From contig NZ_JQFA01000002.1 in assembly GCF_000763385.1 (NCBI RefSeq), forward strand, positions 62,001 through 126,000: DNA of 64,000 nucleotides, written 5' to 3'. Source of the DNA: Leptolyngbya sp. KIOST-1 (lineage in GTDB: Bacteria; Cyanobacteriota; Cyanobacteriia; Phormidesmidales; Phormidesmidaceae). Shown one piece after another: positions 17,284 through 24,181 of this stretch (position 1 is its first letter; each line of letters starts with the position of its first letter). The translations under genes were made by a program, and so were the position numbers. The notes below the pieces were generated by a model. It ran no database searches. It had not been told where the DNA came from and saw nothing but the letters and a program-made list of their open reading frames with translations.

Positions 17284-17733
17284 ATGCCCCGAGGACGAAG
17301 CCCTTCCCTAAGCCCAGATCCTGCAAACCCTGATAAAAAGTCTAGGGTGCGCTTTATCTTTGAGCCCGATCGCACCACCCCAAACGGCATCACCTACTCC
17401 TGGTTGATCCACGACACCTACAACGGTAAAGAGAAAGCGGCTACGGCGACCCGTGCTTTCTGGCTGCCCTTCGCCTACCGGCACTCCGGCAATTACTCTG
17501 AGGCCGAGTTGCGTGACCTGGCACAGCAATCGATTTGGCAGATGGAAGCTCAGATTCAACACCTGCGCGAGGAATTTGAGCTGGGCCTGGCTCGGCCTGA
17601 CACAGCTGAACTGGTGGGCGGGCCTGAGGCGGAAAACTTGCAGACCGAGATGATTAGGGGATCCGCTTTGGTACAGCCGGTGACGGTTGCAGCTCCGGCT
17701 GACTTGCTCGATGAGTTCACCGATGCCCTATGA
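17284..17733 (+). CDS. hypothetical protein of mobile island
   Basis: 149 aa. The N-terminus is basic and proline-rich (PRGRSPSLSPDPANPDKK), followed by a predicted beta-rich stretch (RVRFIFEPD, TYSWLIHDTYNGKEKAATATRAFWLPFAYRHSG) and an acidic helical tail (AELRDLAQQSIWQMEAQIQHL). No family recognised. Its stop overlaps the start of the next gene by 4 bp (ATGA), so the two are co-translated. Found only in the island context here, it is probably a mobile-element accessory protein (inference). Confidence 0.55.
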   Translation: MPRGRSPSLSPDPANPDKKSRVRFIFEPDRTTPNGITYSWLIHDTYNGKEKAATATRAFWLPFAYRHSGNYSEAELRDLAQQSIWQMEAQIQHLREEFELGLARPDTAELVGGPEAENLQTEMIRGSALVQPVTVAAPADLLDEFTDAL

Positions 17734-18401
17734 GTGAGCCTCTGTTGCCAAAGGAGCCCGAGACCGAGAAGGGGCGGTTGATGCGCCAGCAGTACCTGGC
17801 GCTGGCCAAGGCTTCCCTCAAGGACGCTAAGGACTACGACAGCCTCTACACCCGCTATAGCGACAACCCCACGTCTGCCCAGGGGTTGGATCAGGAGGTG
17901 GCCAGAGCGGCACTACAGACAGGCAAGGCTCCCCGTCAGGTAATTCAACTGCTGGCCCAAGGGCCGTTTACCCAGCAGCAGATTTTGGGCTTGTCTGAGG
18001 ATGAGAAGAAGGAAGCACTGCCCAAACTACTCCAGTACGCCCAGAAAACCGTGGATAGCCTTCAGCAGCAACGGTATCTGGAATACGCCTGCTCGGTGAC
18101 AGGGAAAATGCAGAGCTACCCTGACCTTTATCGGGATTATGTGAGCAGTGATCTGGCTGCGATTCAGCTTGACCAGAAGGTGACGGCGGCGGCGCTGGGA
18201 GCGGGGGAATCGGGGGAGGCCGTAGCGGCCCTGCTACACCAGGGGCCGTATGCCCGGTTCCAGCAAGATTTGCAGGGGGTGGCCCCGCCCACGATTGAGC
18301 AGTATGCCCGAGGGACGGTGGCCCAAGTGCAGGCAATTCAGGCGCTTCAGGTAGGGCAGCCGCAACGGAACATACCGCGCTCTAGAGGGATAGACCGGTA
18401 A
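17730..18401 (+). CDS. hypothetical helical protein with two internal repeats
   Basis: 223 aa, entirely helical. Two copies of a roughly 90-residue unit are visible: YSDNPTSAQGLDQEVARAAL...VIQLLAQGPF near residues 43-80 and LDQKVTAAALGAG...AALLHQGPY near 150-185. I have seen similar Asp-Gln-x-Val / Gln-Gly-Pro repeats described for relaxase-associated proteins of cyanobacterial plasmids, but I cannot confirm a family here. Coupled to the preceding gene by a 4-bp overlap. Possibly a remnant of mobilisation functions (inference). Confidence 0.5.
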   Translation: MSEPLLPKEPETEKGRLMRQQYLALAKASLKDAKDYDSLYTRYSDNPTSAQGLDQEVARAALQTGKAPRQVIQLLAQGPFTQQQILGLSEDEKKEALPKLLQYAQKTVDSLQQQRYLEYACSVTGKMQSYPDLYRDYVSSDLAAIQLDQKVTAAALGAGESGEAVAALLHQGPYARFQQDLQGVAPPTIEQYARGTVAQVQAIQALQVGQPQRNIPRSRGIDR

Positions 18402-18422
18402 CACCTTGATCCTGCCAGAGCG

Positions 18423-18656
18423 CTATTCGTCGAGTTCGCTGCTGATGTACTGATTGACGAAGGCTTCAGCTGCTTCTGGGCTCATAGTTTTGAGGACACG
18501 GACGATTTCCAAAATGGTGTCGCCAGTGGGGTCAATTTTGCCGCTGCACCAGCGGTAGACACTGGTGCGGTCAATCCCCAGATTTGCTGCGAGCCGGTAC
18601 TGGGTGATGTTGTACTGCTCCAGCACTTGTTTGAGAACGTAGCCTGCTTTACCCAT
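18423..18656 (-). CDS. XRE-family helix-turn-helix regulator
   Basis: 77 aa. The first 60 residues form a Cro/C1-type HTH: VLEQYNITQYRLAANLGIDRTSVYRWCSGKIDP, with the recognition helix at RTSVYRWCSG. A short helical tail (SPEAAEAFVNQYISSEL) follows. It is divergent from the small gene at 18753. The 97-bp space between them holds an inverted repeat CGTTGTC-N6-GACAACG and an extra half-site, a likely autoregulatory operator. It may control the adjacent defence genes, as small HTH proteins in defence islands often do (inference). Confidence 0.8.
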   Translation of the reverse strand: MGKAGYVLKQVLEQYNITQYRLAANLGIDRTSVYRWCSGKIDPTGDTILEIVRVLKTMSPEAAEAFVNQYISSELDE

Positions 18657-18706
18657 GCCCTCATCATTTCAGAGGATGAGGTGCGACTCGTTGTCGCATA
18701 TGCTAA

Positions 18707-18726
18707 CGTTGTCACATAAGACAACG
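18707..18726. promoter_or_regulatory. operator-like inverted repeat CGTTGTC-N6-GACAACG
   Basis: Perfect 7-bp arms with a 6-bp spacer, plus a further CGTTGTC half-site at 18689-18695, between two divergent genes, one encoding an XRE regulator. Typical of a small repressor's binding site; binding is inferred. Confidence 0.5.
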
Positions 18727-18752
18727 CTCTAATGTAATTGGAGGCTATATCT

Positions 18753-19055
18753 ATGCTGATTCCCCAAGGATTTGTTGGCTCGGAGGTTAGCGGGGTAGAG
18801 CACGACCTTTTGGTCAGCGTTGAGATTAGGCAAAAATTGAGCAATTACCCTCGGCCTGATCGGGAGCCGGTGAAGCTTTTGGCGATCGGGTCTCGGGAGG
18901 CGATTCAGGCCATGCTTCAGCAGATGCATTTGTGTGGATTTGCTGAGATCTTTGAGTGGACTGATTTCATGCCAGCACCTACCCCTGAAAGGCCCCTGCG
19001 ATGTCAGCCTGGAGAGTTGATGAAAATGCTGGTGAAGTATTTTCAGCGGACATAA
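18753..19055 (+). CDS. small hypothetical protein, related to the protein at 35816-36100
   Basis: 100 aa from ATG 18753. Residues 40-75 (VKLLAIGSREAIQAMLQQMH then FAEIFEWTDFMP) align by eye with the minus-strand protein at the other end of the island (RHLVIGSPEGVRSAIHQLH then YAEQVTWSQLVTIP). Shared features are the IGS, the MH/LH, the FAE/YAE and a following Trp. No domain name known to me. It is convergent with the helicase gene (11 bp gap). Confidence 0.55.
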   Translation: MLIPQGFVGSEVSGVEHDLLVSVEIRQKLSNYPRPDREPVKLLAIGSREAIQAMLQQMHLCGFAEIFEWTDFMPAPTPERPLRCQPGELMKMLVKYFQRT

Positions 19056-19065
19056 CGCTATGCAC

Positions 19066-22000
19066 CTAGAGCACCTGGATCAGGAGCTGGTGAAAGAGCG
19101 GATCGCCCCAGGTCATTAGCCGCAGAGAGGGTTTGTCGGCAAAGAGGGCTGGCTGAAAGGTTACCGGATTCGCCCATTGGCCATAACTCATCTGCCAAAT
19201 TCCAGGTTCTACGGGTGTAAAGTGAACTCCCTTCGTTTGTAGGAGAACCGATTGAGTGAATGCCTCTTCGATCGCCTCTGGGTTAATGGCAGTGGGAGGT
19301 AACGGTCGCCGAATGTCTTGCAGGTCGGCCTCTACATCGCGCTTCACCATGTCATCAAGGGCTGGACGCTGAGGCGGAGCCGCCAGGACATTGTCGAACT
19401 CAGAGAGCAGCACGTCTTCTTCTTCGGCATCGACGCTCATGGTGGCTCGCTCGATGAAGGTGGGCACCTGGGCCAGAATGGGCTGGAGGTTGCCGACCAC
19501 TGACTCAAAGGCCCCAATGCGATCGCGCAATTTCCGATACACCTTCGCTTCCACCGTGCCGTCGTAATAGAAATTGTGGATGGTGACGGTTGGGTAACGT
19601 TGGCCAATCCGGTCAATACGCTGCTCCACCCGCATGGGGTTCCAGGGCAGGTCATAGTTAAACAGCACCCCGCAAGTTTGCAGGTTCAGGCCCTCGCTGG
19701 CAGATTCTGTACAGAGCAGAATTTTAATCTCGCCATCGCGAAATTTGGTTTTGATCAGCTCCTTGGGCACCGCTGCCCACTGGCCATCGCGCCACAGCTC
19801 GCCACCCCGCCCGGAGTAGCAGGCCACCTGGTTGCCGTAGAGTTCCCGCAATTGCTCGCGCAGAAAGTCCATGGTGTCGGTGTACTGGGTGAAGGCGATC
19901 GCGCTTTCCCGGTTCACCAGCTCCTGCCGCAGGGTAGCAATGAAGTGGGCCAGCTTGGTATCTTCCCCGGTGTTCTCAAACTGTCGCAGCAGGGCTTCTA
20001 GGTGCTCAATCTCCCTTGGGTCTACGGGCTCCATGTAGCCCTCTAGCCCTTCGATCACCGCATCGTCGGCATCGTCCAAATCGGCCAGGTCATCGGCGGT
20101 GAGGCCGCTGCCTTGCTGGGTGAGAAGGGAGTCGAGCCGCCGCTGGAGGGATTGCTGGATGGCGTAGAAGGAGCTGGTCAGTCGCTTGCGGTATAGGGTC
20201 ATCAAAAAGCCCAGAGCTTTGCGCTGTTCCTTTTGGGCGAGGCGGTAGAAGTGGCGCACGTAGTCGCTGACTTGGCGGTAGAGGTCAGCTTCGCGGGTGG
20301 GTTCTAGGGTAATGGCGTTGTCGCACACTTCGCGGCGGGGGACGTCTTTTTCTAGCAAGCCGAGGCGGTAGTACTCCCGCAGGGTATCCCGCGTGTGGCG
20401 GAACATCATGTCTTTGAGGGGGGTGTTATTGGAGAGGAATTGGAGGGAGGCGGCGATAAAGGCTTCGTCTTGCAGGTAGGGGCGTTCGTTGATGATTTTG
20501 ATGCGACCTCGCCATACATCCTCGACTTGACTGGCTAGCATCCGGTCTTGCTGGTGGAGGTGCTGCTGAAGCCGGGGGCAGAGCTGGCCACCACGGGCAA
20601 AGTAGTCGGCAGACATCGTTTGCCAGAAGTTCAGCAGGTGGCGATCGGGCTTGCTATCCAGCGATGAGAAGTAGTCGCAGAAGGTATCGCCGTAGGCCCA
20701 GTGGCCCTCTAGCCCCAGCACATGCAGCAGGTCAAAGACTTCGATGGGGTCAATTTGCATCGGCGTGGCCGAGAGCAAAATCAGCGCTTTGGTTTTGTCG
20801 CGCAGCTGCTCCAGCAGTTGCAGCAGGCGGTTGGGGGTATCTTTGCGGGCCTGGGGCGATTTGCGGCGGGCGTGGTGGGCCTCGTCGAGAATGACTAGAT
20901 CCCAAGGTTCGGCATCGAGCAGTTCTTGCATGCGCTCTTTGCGGCGAACTAGGTGGCTGGAGGCCAGAATCAAGTTTTGGCTATTCCACGGGTTGCCGGT
21001 AGGCTGGGTGGTGTAGCCGTAGGGGTCTTTAAACTCGCCCTGGATGTAGCTCCAGAAATGGAGGTTAAATTTTTCACGCAGTTCTTCGTGCCACTGGGGC
21101 TGAACGCTGGCAGGGGCCAGCACGAGGACGCGCTTGACCTTTTGGGACACCAGCAGGTAGCGGAGGATCAGCCCAGTCTCGATGGTTTTGCCCAGGCCCA
21201 CTTCATCGGCGATCAAGAAGCTACGGGGAAATTCGGCGGCGGCACGTTTGAGGATTTTGATCTGGTGGGGCCAGGGCTGGATAGGGATGGAGCTGAGGCA
21301 GGCGCTCAGGCAGCCGGGGTCTTGGTGGATGTTGGCGATTGCCTGAAACATCTCCCGTTCCCTAGCCAGAGTGGCCTCATCGATCTGGGCCTCTGGTTCC
21401 TCTTCCTTTGCAGGCTCTGGGTCAGGAAGCGCTAGCTGCTCCCGCTCTTGCCGGGTGAGGGGGCGCTGGTTAAATTCGTCGTCGGTTGTCCAAACTGGCT
21501 TTTGGGGTGGGGCGTAGCGGATCAGCTTGCGTTTGACGGCTTCGGGCACTTCAAACACGCGCACGCTAGGGATTTGGTTGTGCCAGTGCTGTTCGAACCG
21601 CAGCGTTTCTTCCTGGACGCGGGCCAGGTCGCGATCGCCCTCCCAGGAGCAGAAGACGTGGAACGATTCGACGTTGAAGTTCCAGCCGCCGCTGGACTCG
21701 TTGTTGGAGCCAGTGGTGGCGATTTGGTTGCCGTCGGCGTCGGTGAAGAGGCAGACTTTCTCGTGATAGATGTAGTGGGTGTTGATGGCCTCGTCGGGGT
21801 CGAGGGGTTGCCCGTCGTGGCGCAGGGGAATGGCGATGCGGATGTCGAGGCGATCGCTCTGAATCAGCCAGCTGAGAATTTCGAGGCGTTTGAGCTGGGC
21901 AAAGTTGGTGGGTGGGGTGAGGTTGGCATCGAGGCGGGCGGCAACGGCATCGCGGAGGGTGTAGCCCTGCTGAATAGCCTGAAGGTCGGTTTTGCTGAGG

Positions 22001-22227
22001 TGGCAGCTCATGATCAGCCGGATGTGGCCTTCGTTTTGGAGGAAGGCCCCCAGCCCTCCGGCGACCTGGCTGAGGATGGCGCTGTTGAAGAAGCCGGATT
22101 TGCGATCATACTGGGTGGAGCGTTCGAGCGCGGGGATGTAGAAGTCGGCGACGGGGTTGCTGGTATCGCTGGCGTAGCTGATGCGCCAAGGGTAGTCGTT
22201 CAGGCGGTGAGGGTTGGTGTGAGGCAT
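19066..22227 (-). CDS. Hma-type defence helicase: PLD nuclease-like + SNF2 helicase
   Basis: 1053 aa. Residues 20-225 form a phospholipase D-like domain with H155xK157 (YHEKVCLF) and GSNN at 173-176. An acidic linker leads to a superfamily 2 SNF2-type helicase: Walker A IADEVGLGKT (341-348), DEAH at 448-451, LLSATP, and in the C-terminal half SAIAFTQYTD, YSGRGG, ESASEGLNLQ and RIDRIGQ. Together with the DUF1156 methyltransferase and DUF499 ATPase of this island it makes up the helicase-methylase-ATPase (Hma) anti-phage type. It probably binds or remodels invading DNA; nuclease activity of the PLD part is inferred. Its ATG overlaps the PIN toxin stop by 1 bp (TAATG), so it is the distal gene of the methylase operon. 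Confidence 0.85.
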   Translation of the reverse strand: MPHTNPHRLNDYPWRISYASDTSNPVADFYIPALERSTQYDRKSGFFNSAILSQVAGGLGAFLQNEGHIRLIMSCHLSKTDLQAIQQGYTLRDAVAARLDANLTPPTNFAQLKRLEILSWLIQSDRLDIRIAIPLRHDGQPLDPDEAINTHYIYHEKVCLFTDADGNQIATTGSNNESSGGWNFNVESFHVFCSWEGDRDLARVQEETLRFEQHWHNQIPSVRVFEVPEAVKRKLIRYAPPQKPVWTTDDEFNQRPLTRQEREQLALPDPEPAKEEEPEAQIDEATLAREREMFQAIANIHQDPGCLSACLSSIPIQPWPHQIKILKRAAAEFPRSFLIADEVGLGKTIETGLILRYLLVSQKVKRVLVLAPASVQPQWHEELREKFNLHFWSYIQGEFKDPYGYTTQPTGNPWNSQNLILASSHLVRRKERMQELLDAEPWDLVILDEAHHARRKSPQARKDTPNRLLQLLEQLRDKTKALILLSATPMQIDPIEVFDLLHVLGLEGHWAYGDTFCDYFSSLDSKPDRHLLNFWQTMSADYFARGGQLCPRLQQHLHQQDRMLASQVEDVWRGRIKIINERPYLQDEAFIAASLQFLSNNTPLKDMMFRHTRDTLREYYRLGLLEKDVPRREVCDNAITLEPTREADLYRQVSDYVRHFYRLAQKEQRKALGFLMTLYRKRLTSSFYAIQQSLQRRLDSLLTQQGSGLTADDLADLDDADDAVIEGLEGYMEPVDPREIEHLEALLRQFENTGEDTKLAHFIATLRQELVNRESAIAFTQYTDTMDFLREQLRELYGNQVACYSGRGGELWRDGQWAAVPKELIKTKFRDGEIKILLCTESASEGLNLQTCGVLFNYDLPWNPMRVEQRIDRIGQRYPTVTIHNFYYDGTVEAKVYRKLRDRIGAFESVVGNLQPILAQVPTFIERATMSVDAEEEDVLLSEFDNVLAAPPQRPALDDMVKRDVEADLQDIRRPLPPTAINPEAIEEAFTQSVLLQTKGVHFTPVEPGIWQMSYGQWANPVTFQPALFADKPSLRLMTWGDPLFHQLLIQVL

Positions 22228-22673
22228 TAGACAGTAATGACCTCCGATAGCAACACCACAGGGATATCTGTCAGCTTCTTGAGCTGGCGGTCGCTGGTCA
22301 AAAACGTGGTGCAGTCTGTCCTAAGGGCGGTGGCGGCATGGATGGCATCGGGCAATTTGAGCTGAGTGTTGGCTCTCACCCCGGCAGCGTCAACCAGCAA
22401 ATCCCGTAAAACGGGCACGATAAAGAAGTTTTGTCGATTCGCGATCGCTTTTTTGTATCTGGCCTGCTGAGCCAAATCTTGATCTCGCAAGGGTTTCACC
22501 AGTAATTCCGCCAAAGTCAGCTCGCTGGTCACGCCTCGCAATGCCCCAGCCTGGATCTGCCCAAAGAGCTGCGTTAACTCTGGGCGAAACGCAGAGTATC
22601 CCTCCAGCGCGTAAATCCAGGCGTTGGTGTCGAGGTAAATGCGATCGCCCTGAATGGCCTCTAGTAATCCCAT
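22227..22673 (-). CDS. PIN-domain ribonuclease toxin (VapC-like)
   Basis: 148 aa. PIN signatures: YLDTNAWIYALEG (first Asp), SELTLAELLVKP (Glu), KLPDAIHAATALR (second Asp) and FLTSDRQLKKL (third Asp). These acids would hold Mg2+/Mn2+ for RNA cleavage. The preceding gene (antitoxin) overlaps it by 13 bp, standard for VapBC pairs. It is embedded between the methyltransferase and helicase genes of the defence system and shares a 1-bp stop/start overlap with the helicase. Confidence 0.85.
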   Translation of the reverse strand: MGLLEAIQGDRIYLDTNAWIYALEGYSAFRPELTQLFGQIQAGALRGVTSELTLAELLVKPLRDQDLAQQARYKKAIANRQNFFIVPVLRDLLVDAAGVRANTQLKLPDAIHAATALRTDCTTFLTSDRQLKKLTDIPVVLLSEVITV

Positions 22674-23026
22674 TCATCCCTCTGCTGGCGAATGAACTGA
22701 TCGGCCTCCTCTGGGGTGGCAAAGCTGCCGGGGGCAGAGCCAATCAGCTCGGTGAGCGGAGTATCGTCGGCAGTGGCTTGCAACTGTAAGTTCAGGCGTG
22801 CTAGTTCGCTAGACAGTTGACGTTCGTGTTCAACCACCGCCATCGCCTCTAAGAAATCGTCTGAAAACGGTTCAGCGATGACCCTGCGCAGCCGTTCTAG
22901 ATAGTCTTCTGGATGAGTAGGTGATTGATCCTCAATAATCACCGTAATTTCTGTGCCATCGGGGATGTCAATCGCCTGATCGATGAGTTCGATAGTATTG
23001 CCCCGCTTAATACCCTTAACCTTCAT
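22661..23026 (-). CDS. VapB-like antitoxin
   Basis: 121 aa from the ATG at 23026, preceded by a good AGGTAAGG-type site; an earlier in-frame start would overlap the hydrolase gene. The N-terminus (MKVKGIKRGNTIELIDQAIDI) is a swapped-hairpin-like DNA-binding strand set, followed by PDGTEITVII. The C-terminal tail SFATPEEADQFIRQQRDEW is the toxin-neutralising type seen in cyanobacterial PIN partners. It overlaps the PIN gene by 13 bp. It should repress the pair's promoter and block the RNase. Confidence 0.75.
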   Translation of the reverse strand: MKVKGIKRGNTIELIDQAIDIPDGTEITVIIEDQSPTHPEDYLERLRRVIAEPFSDDFLEAMAVVEHERQLSSELARLNLQLQATADDTPLTELIGSAPGSFATPEEADQFIRQQRDEWDY

Positions 23027-23078
23027 CCTTACCTCCTCAGGTTGTAATAGCGGTCTTAGCGTCACTTCAAAGATAGGG

Positions 23079-24149
23079 TCAACCCATGACAAAATGTCTC
23101 AGCACCTTTGGATCGAAAAAGTACTCCATATGAGACTCTCCAGTGATCTGCTTGACCAAAGACACCTTAAAGGAAACCTCTTTAGAGACTAATTTAGGCG
23201 TGGGTTCTTTGCCAGACACGGGCACCTTTGAGCAAAACCAGTCTTGGTTAGAGTAAAAGTCTTCCCATTTCTCAATGTGAGGGCTATCGAGGCACTTCTT
23301 AATCTCTGACTCTACCCAATCGGTTGCGGAGGAAGAGCTTTCGAGAGCGCTGCCCCAGGTGATGTAGCGCAACTGTCTACTCTGCCGATCGCGATAGTCG
23401 GCTAAAAAATCAGTGGCAATGAGCCCACCCAGGCTATGGGCGAGCACTGTGACGCGATCGTAGGAGCCTTCGCTAACGACGTTATCTACCGCCTGCTTAA
23501 CCCGAGTGCGCAGGAGTGCTCTTACCGGGGGTTTGCCTTTGTGCGATTCATTTTGAAGGTAGCTGACAAAGAAATCAGTCAAATCGATGATGAGACTAAT
23601 CGACACGGGCAATAGAGCAAGTAAAGCGCTAATCAATAGCCAAACCTGCCAACCCCAGCCTGTGGTAGCCCACCCAGAGATTTGCCCCAAAAGGCCTTGC
23701 AAAAAAGGAACAGAAGCCAGTGCTTGCTGTTCTGCAAGGGCTGCTAAGACTAGCACAATAATGCCATAGTACCAAAGCAGTACCAGCACCAGAATGGTAC
23801 TGGCTTGTAGAAAGAAAACGGGTGATATTTTCATGATCTTCCAACCCTGGCTAAACCAGTGAAAGAACATGCTGATACCCCGGCCAAACTTTTGGGTGGT
23901 GCTTTTGGCGCTTAAGCGATCGACCAAGTCATTCCAATAGACTTCGTAGATGTCGATGGTCTTTTGAGTATCATCAAATTGACAGTGAAATCGCTTGCCG
24001 GTTTGCCCAGGGATTTTAACATCTTCAGGGTCGAGCTTAATGTCAATATCTTCGAGCTGGGTTAGCAGACCTTGGCCCAAATAGTTATCGAGATAATAGT
24101 TTTGACACTGGGCATCAAACCCTGAAACAAAAACAACGGCTTCTTTCAT
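23079..24149 (-). CDS. membrane-anchored alpha/beta-hydrolase (lipase-like), embedded in defence operon
   Basis: 356 aa. Two hydrophobic hairpins lie in the middle (about residues 110-138 and 168-190), a layout that tethers the protein to membrane. After them comes VTVLAHSLGGLIATDFL with the nucleophile elbow A-H-S239-L-G-G. Candidate triad partners follow: Asp/Glu residues and the C-terminal His in GESHMEYF. The N-terminus (EAVVFVSGFDAQCQNYYLDN) fits the first strand of the fold. It sits 32 bp after the methyltransferase stop and just ahead of VapBC. A membrane esterase within an anti-phage operon suggests a lipid-attacking or host-shutdown effector; this is inference. Confidence 0.7.
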   Translation of the reverse strand: MKEAVVFVSGFDAQCQNYYLDNYLGQGLLTQLEDIDIKLDPEDVKIPGQTGKRFHCQFDDTQKTIDIYEVYWNDLVDRLSAKSTTQKFGRGISMFFHWFSQGWKIMKISPVFFLQASTILVLVLLWYYGIIVLVLAALAEQQALASVPFLQGLLGQISGWATTGWGWQVWLLISALLALLPVSISLIIDLTDFFVSYLQNESHKGKPPVRALLRTRVKQAVDNVVSEGSYDRVTVLAHSLGGLIATDFLADYRDRQSRQLRYITWGSALESSSSATDWVESEIKKCLDSPHIEKWEDFYSNQDWFCSKVPVSGKEPTPKLVSKEVSFKVSLVKQITGESHMEYFFDPKVLRHFVMG

Positions 24150-24181
24150 TGCTATACCAACCTCTGTGGGTAGATGACTCT

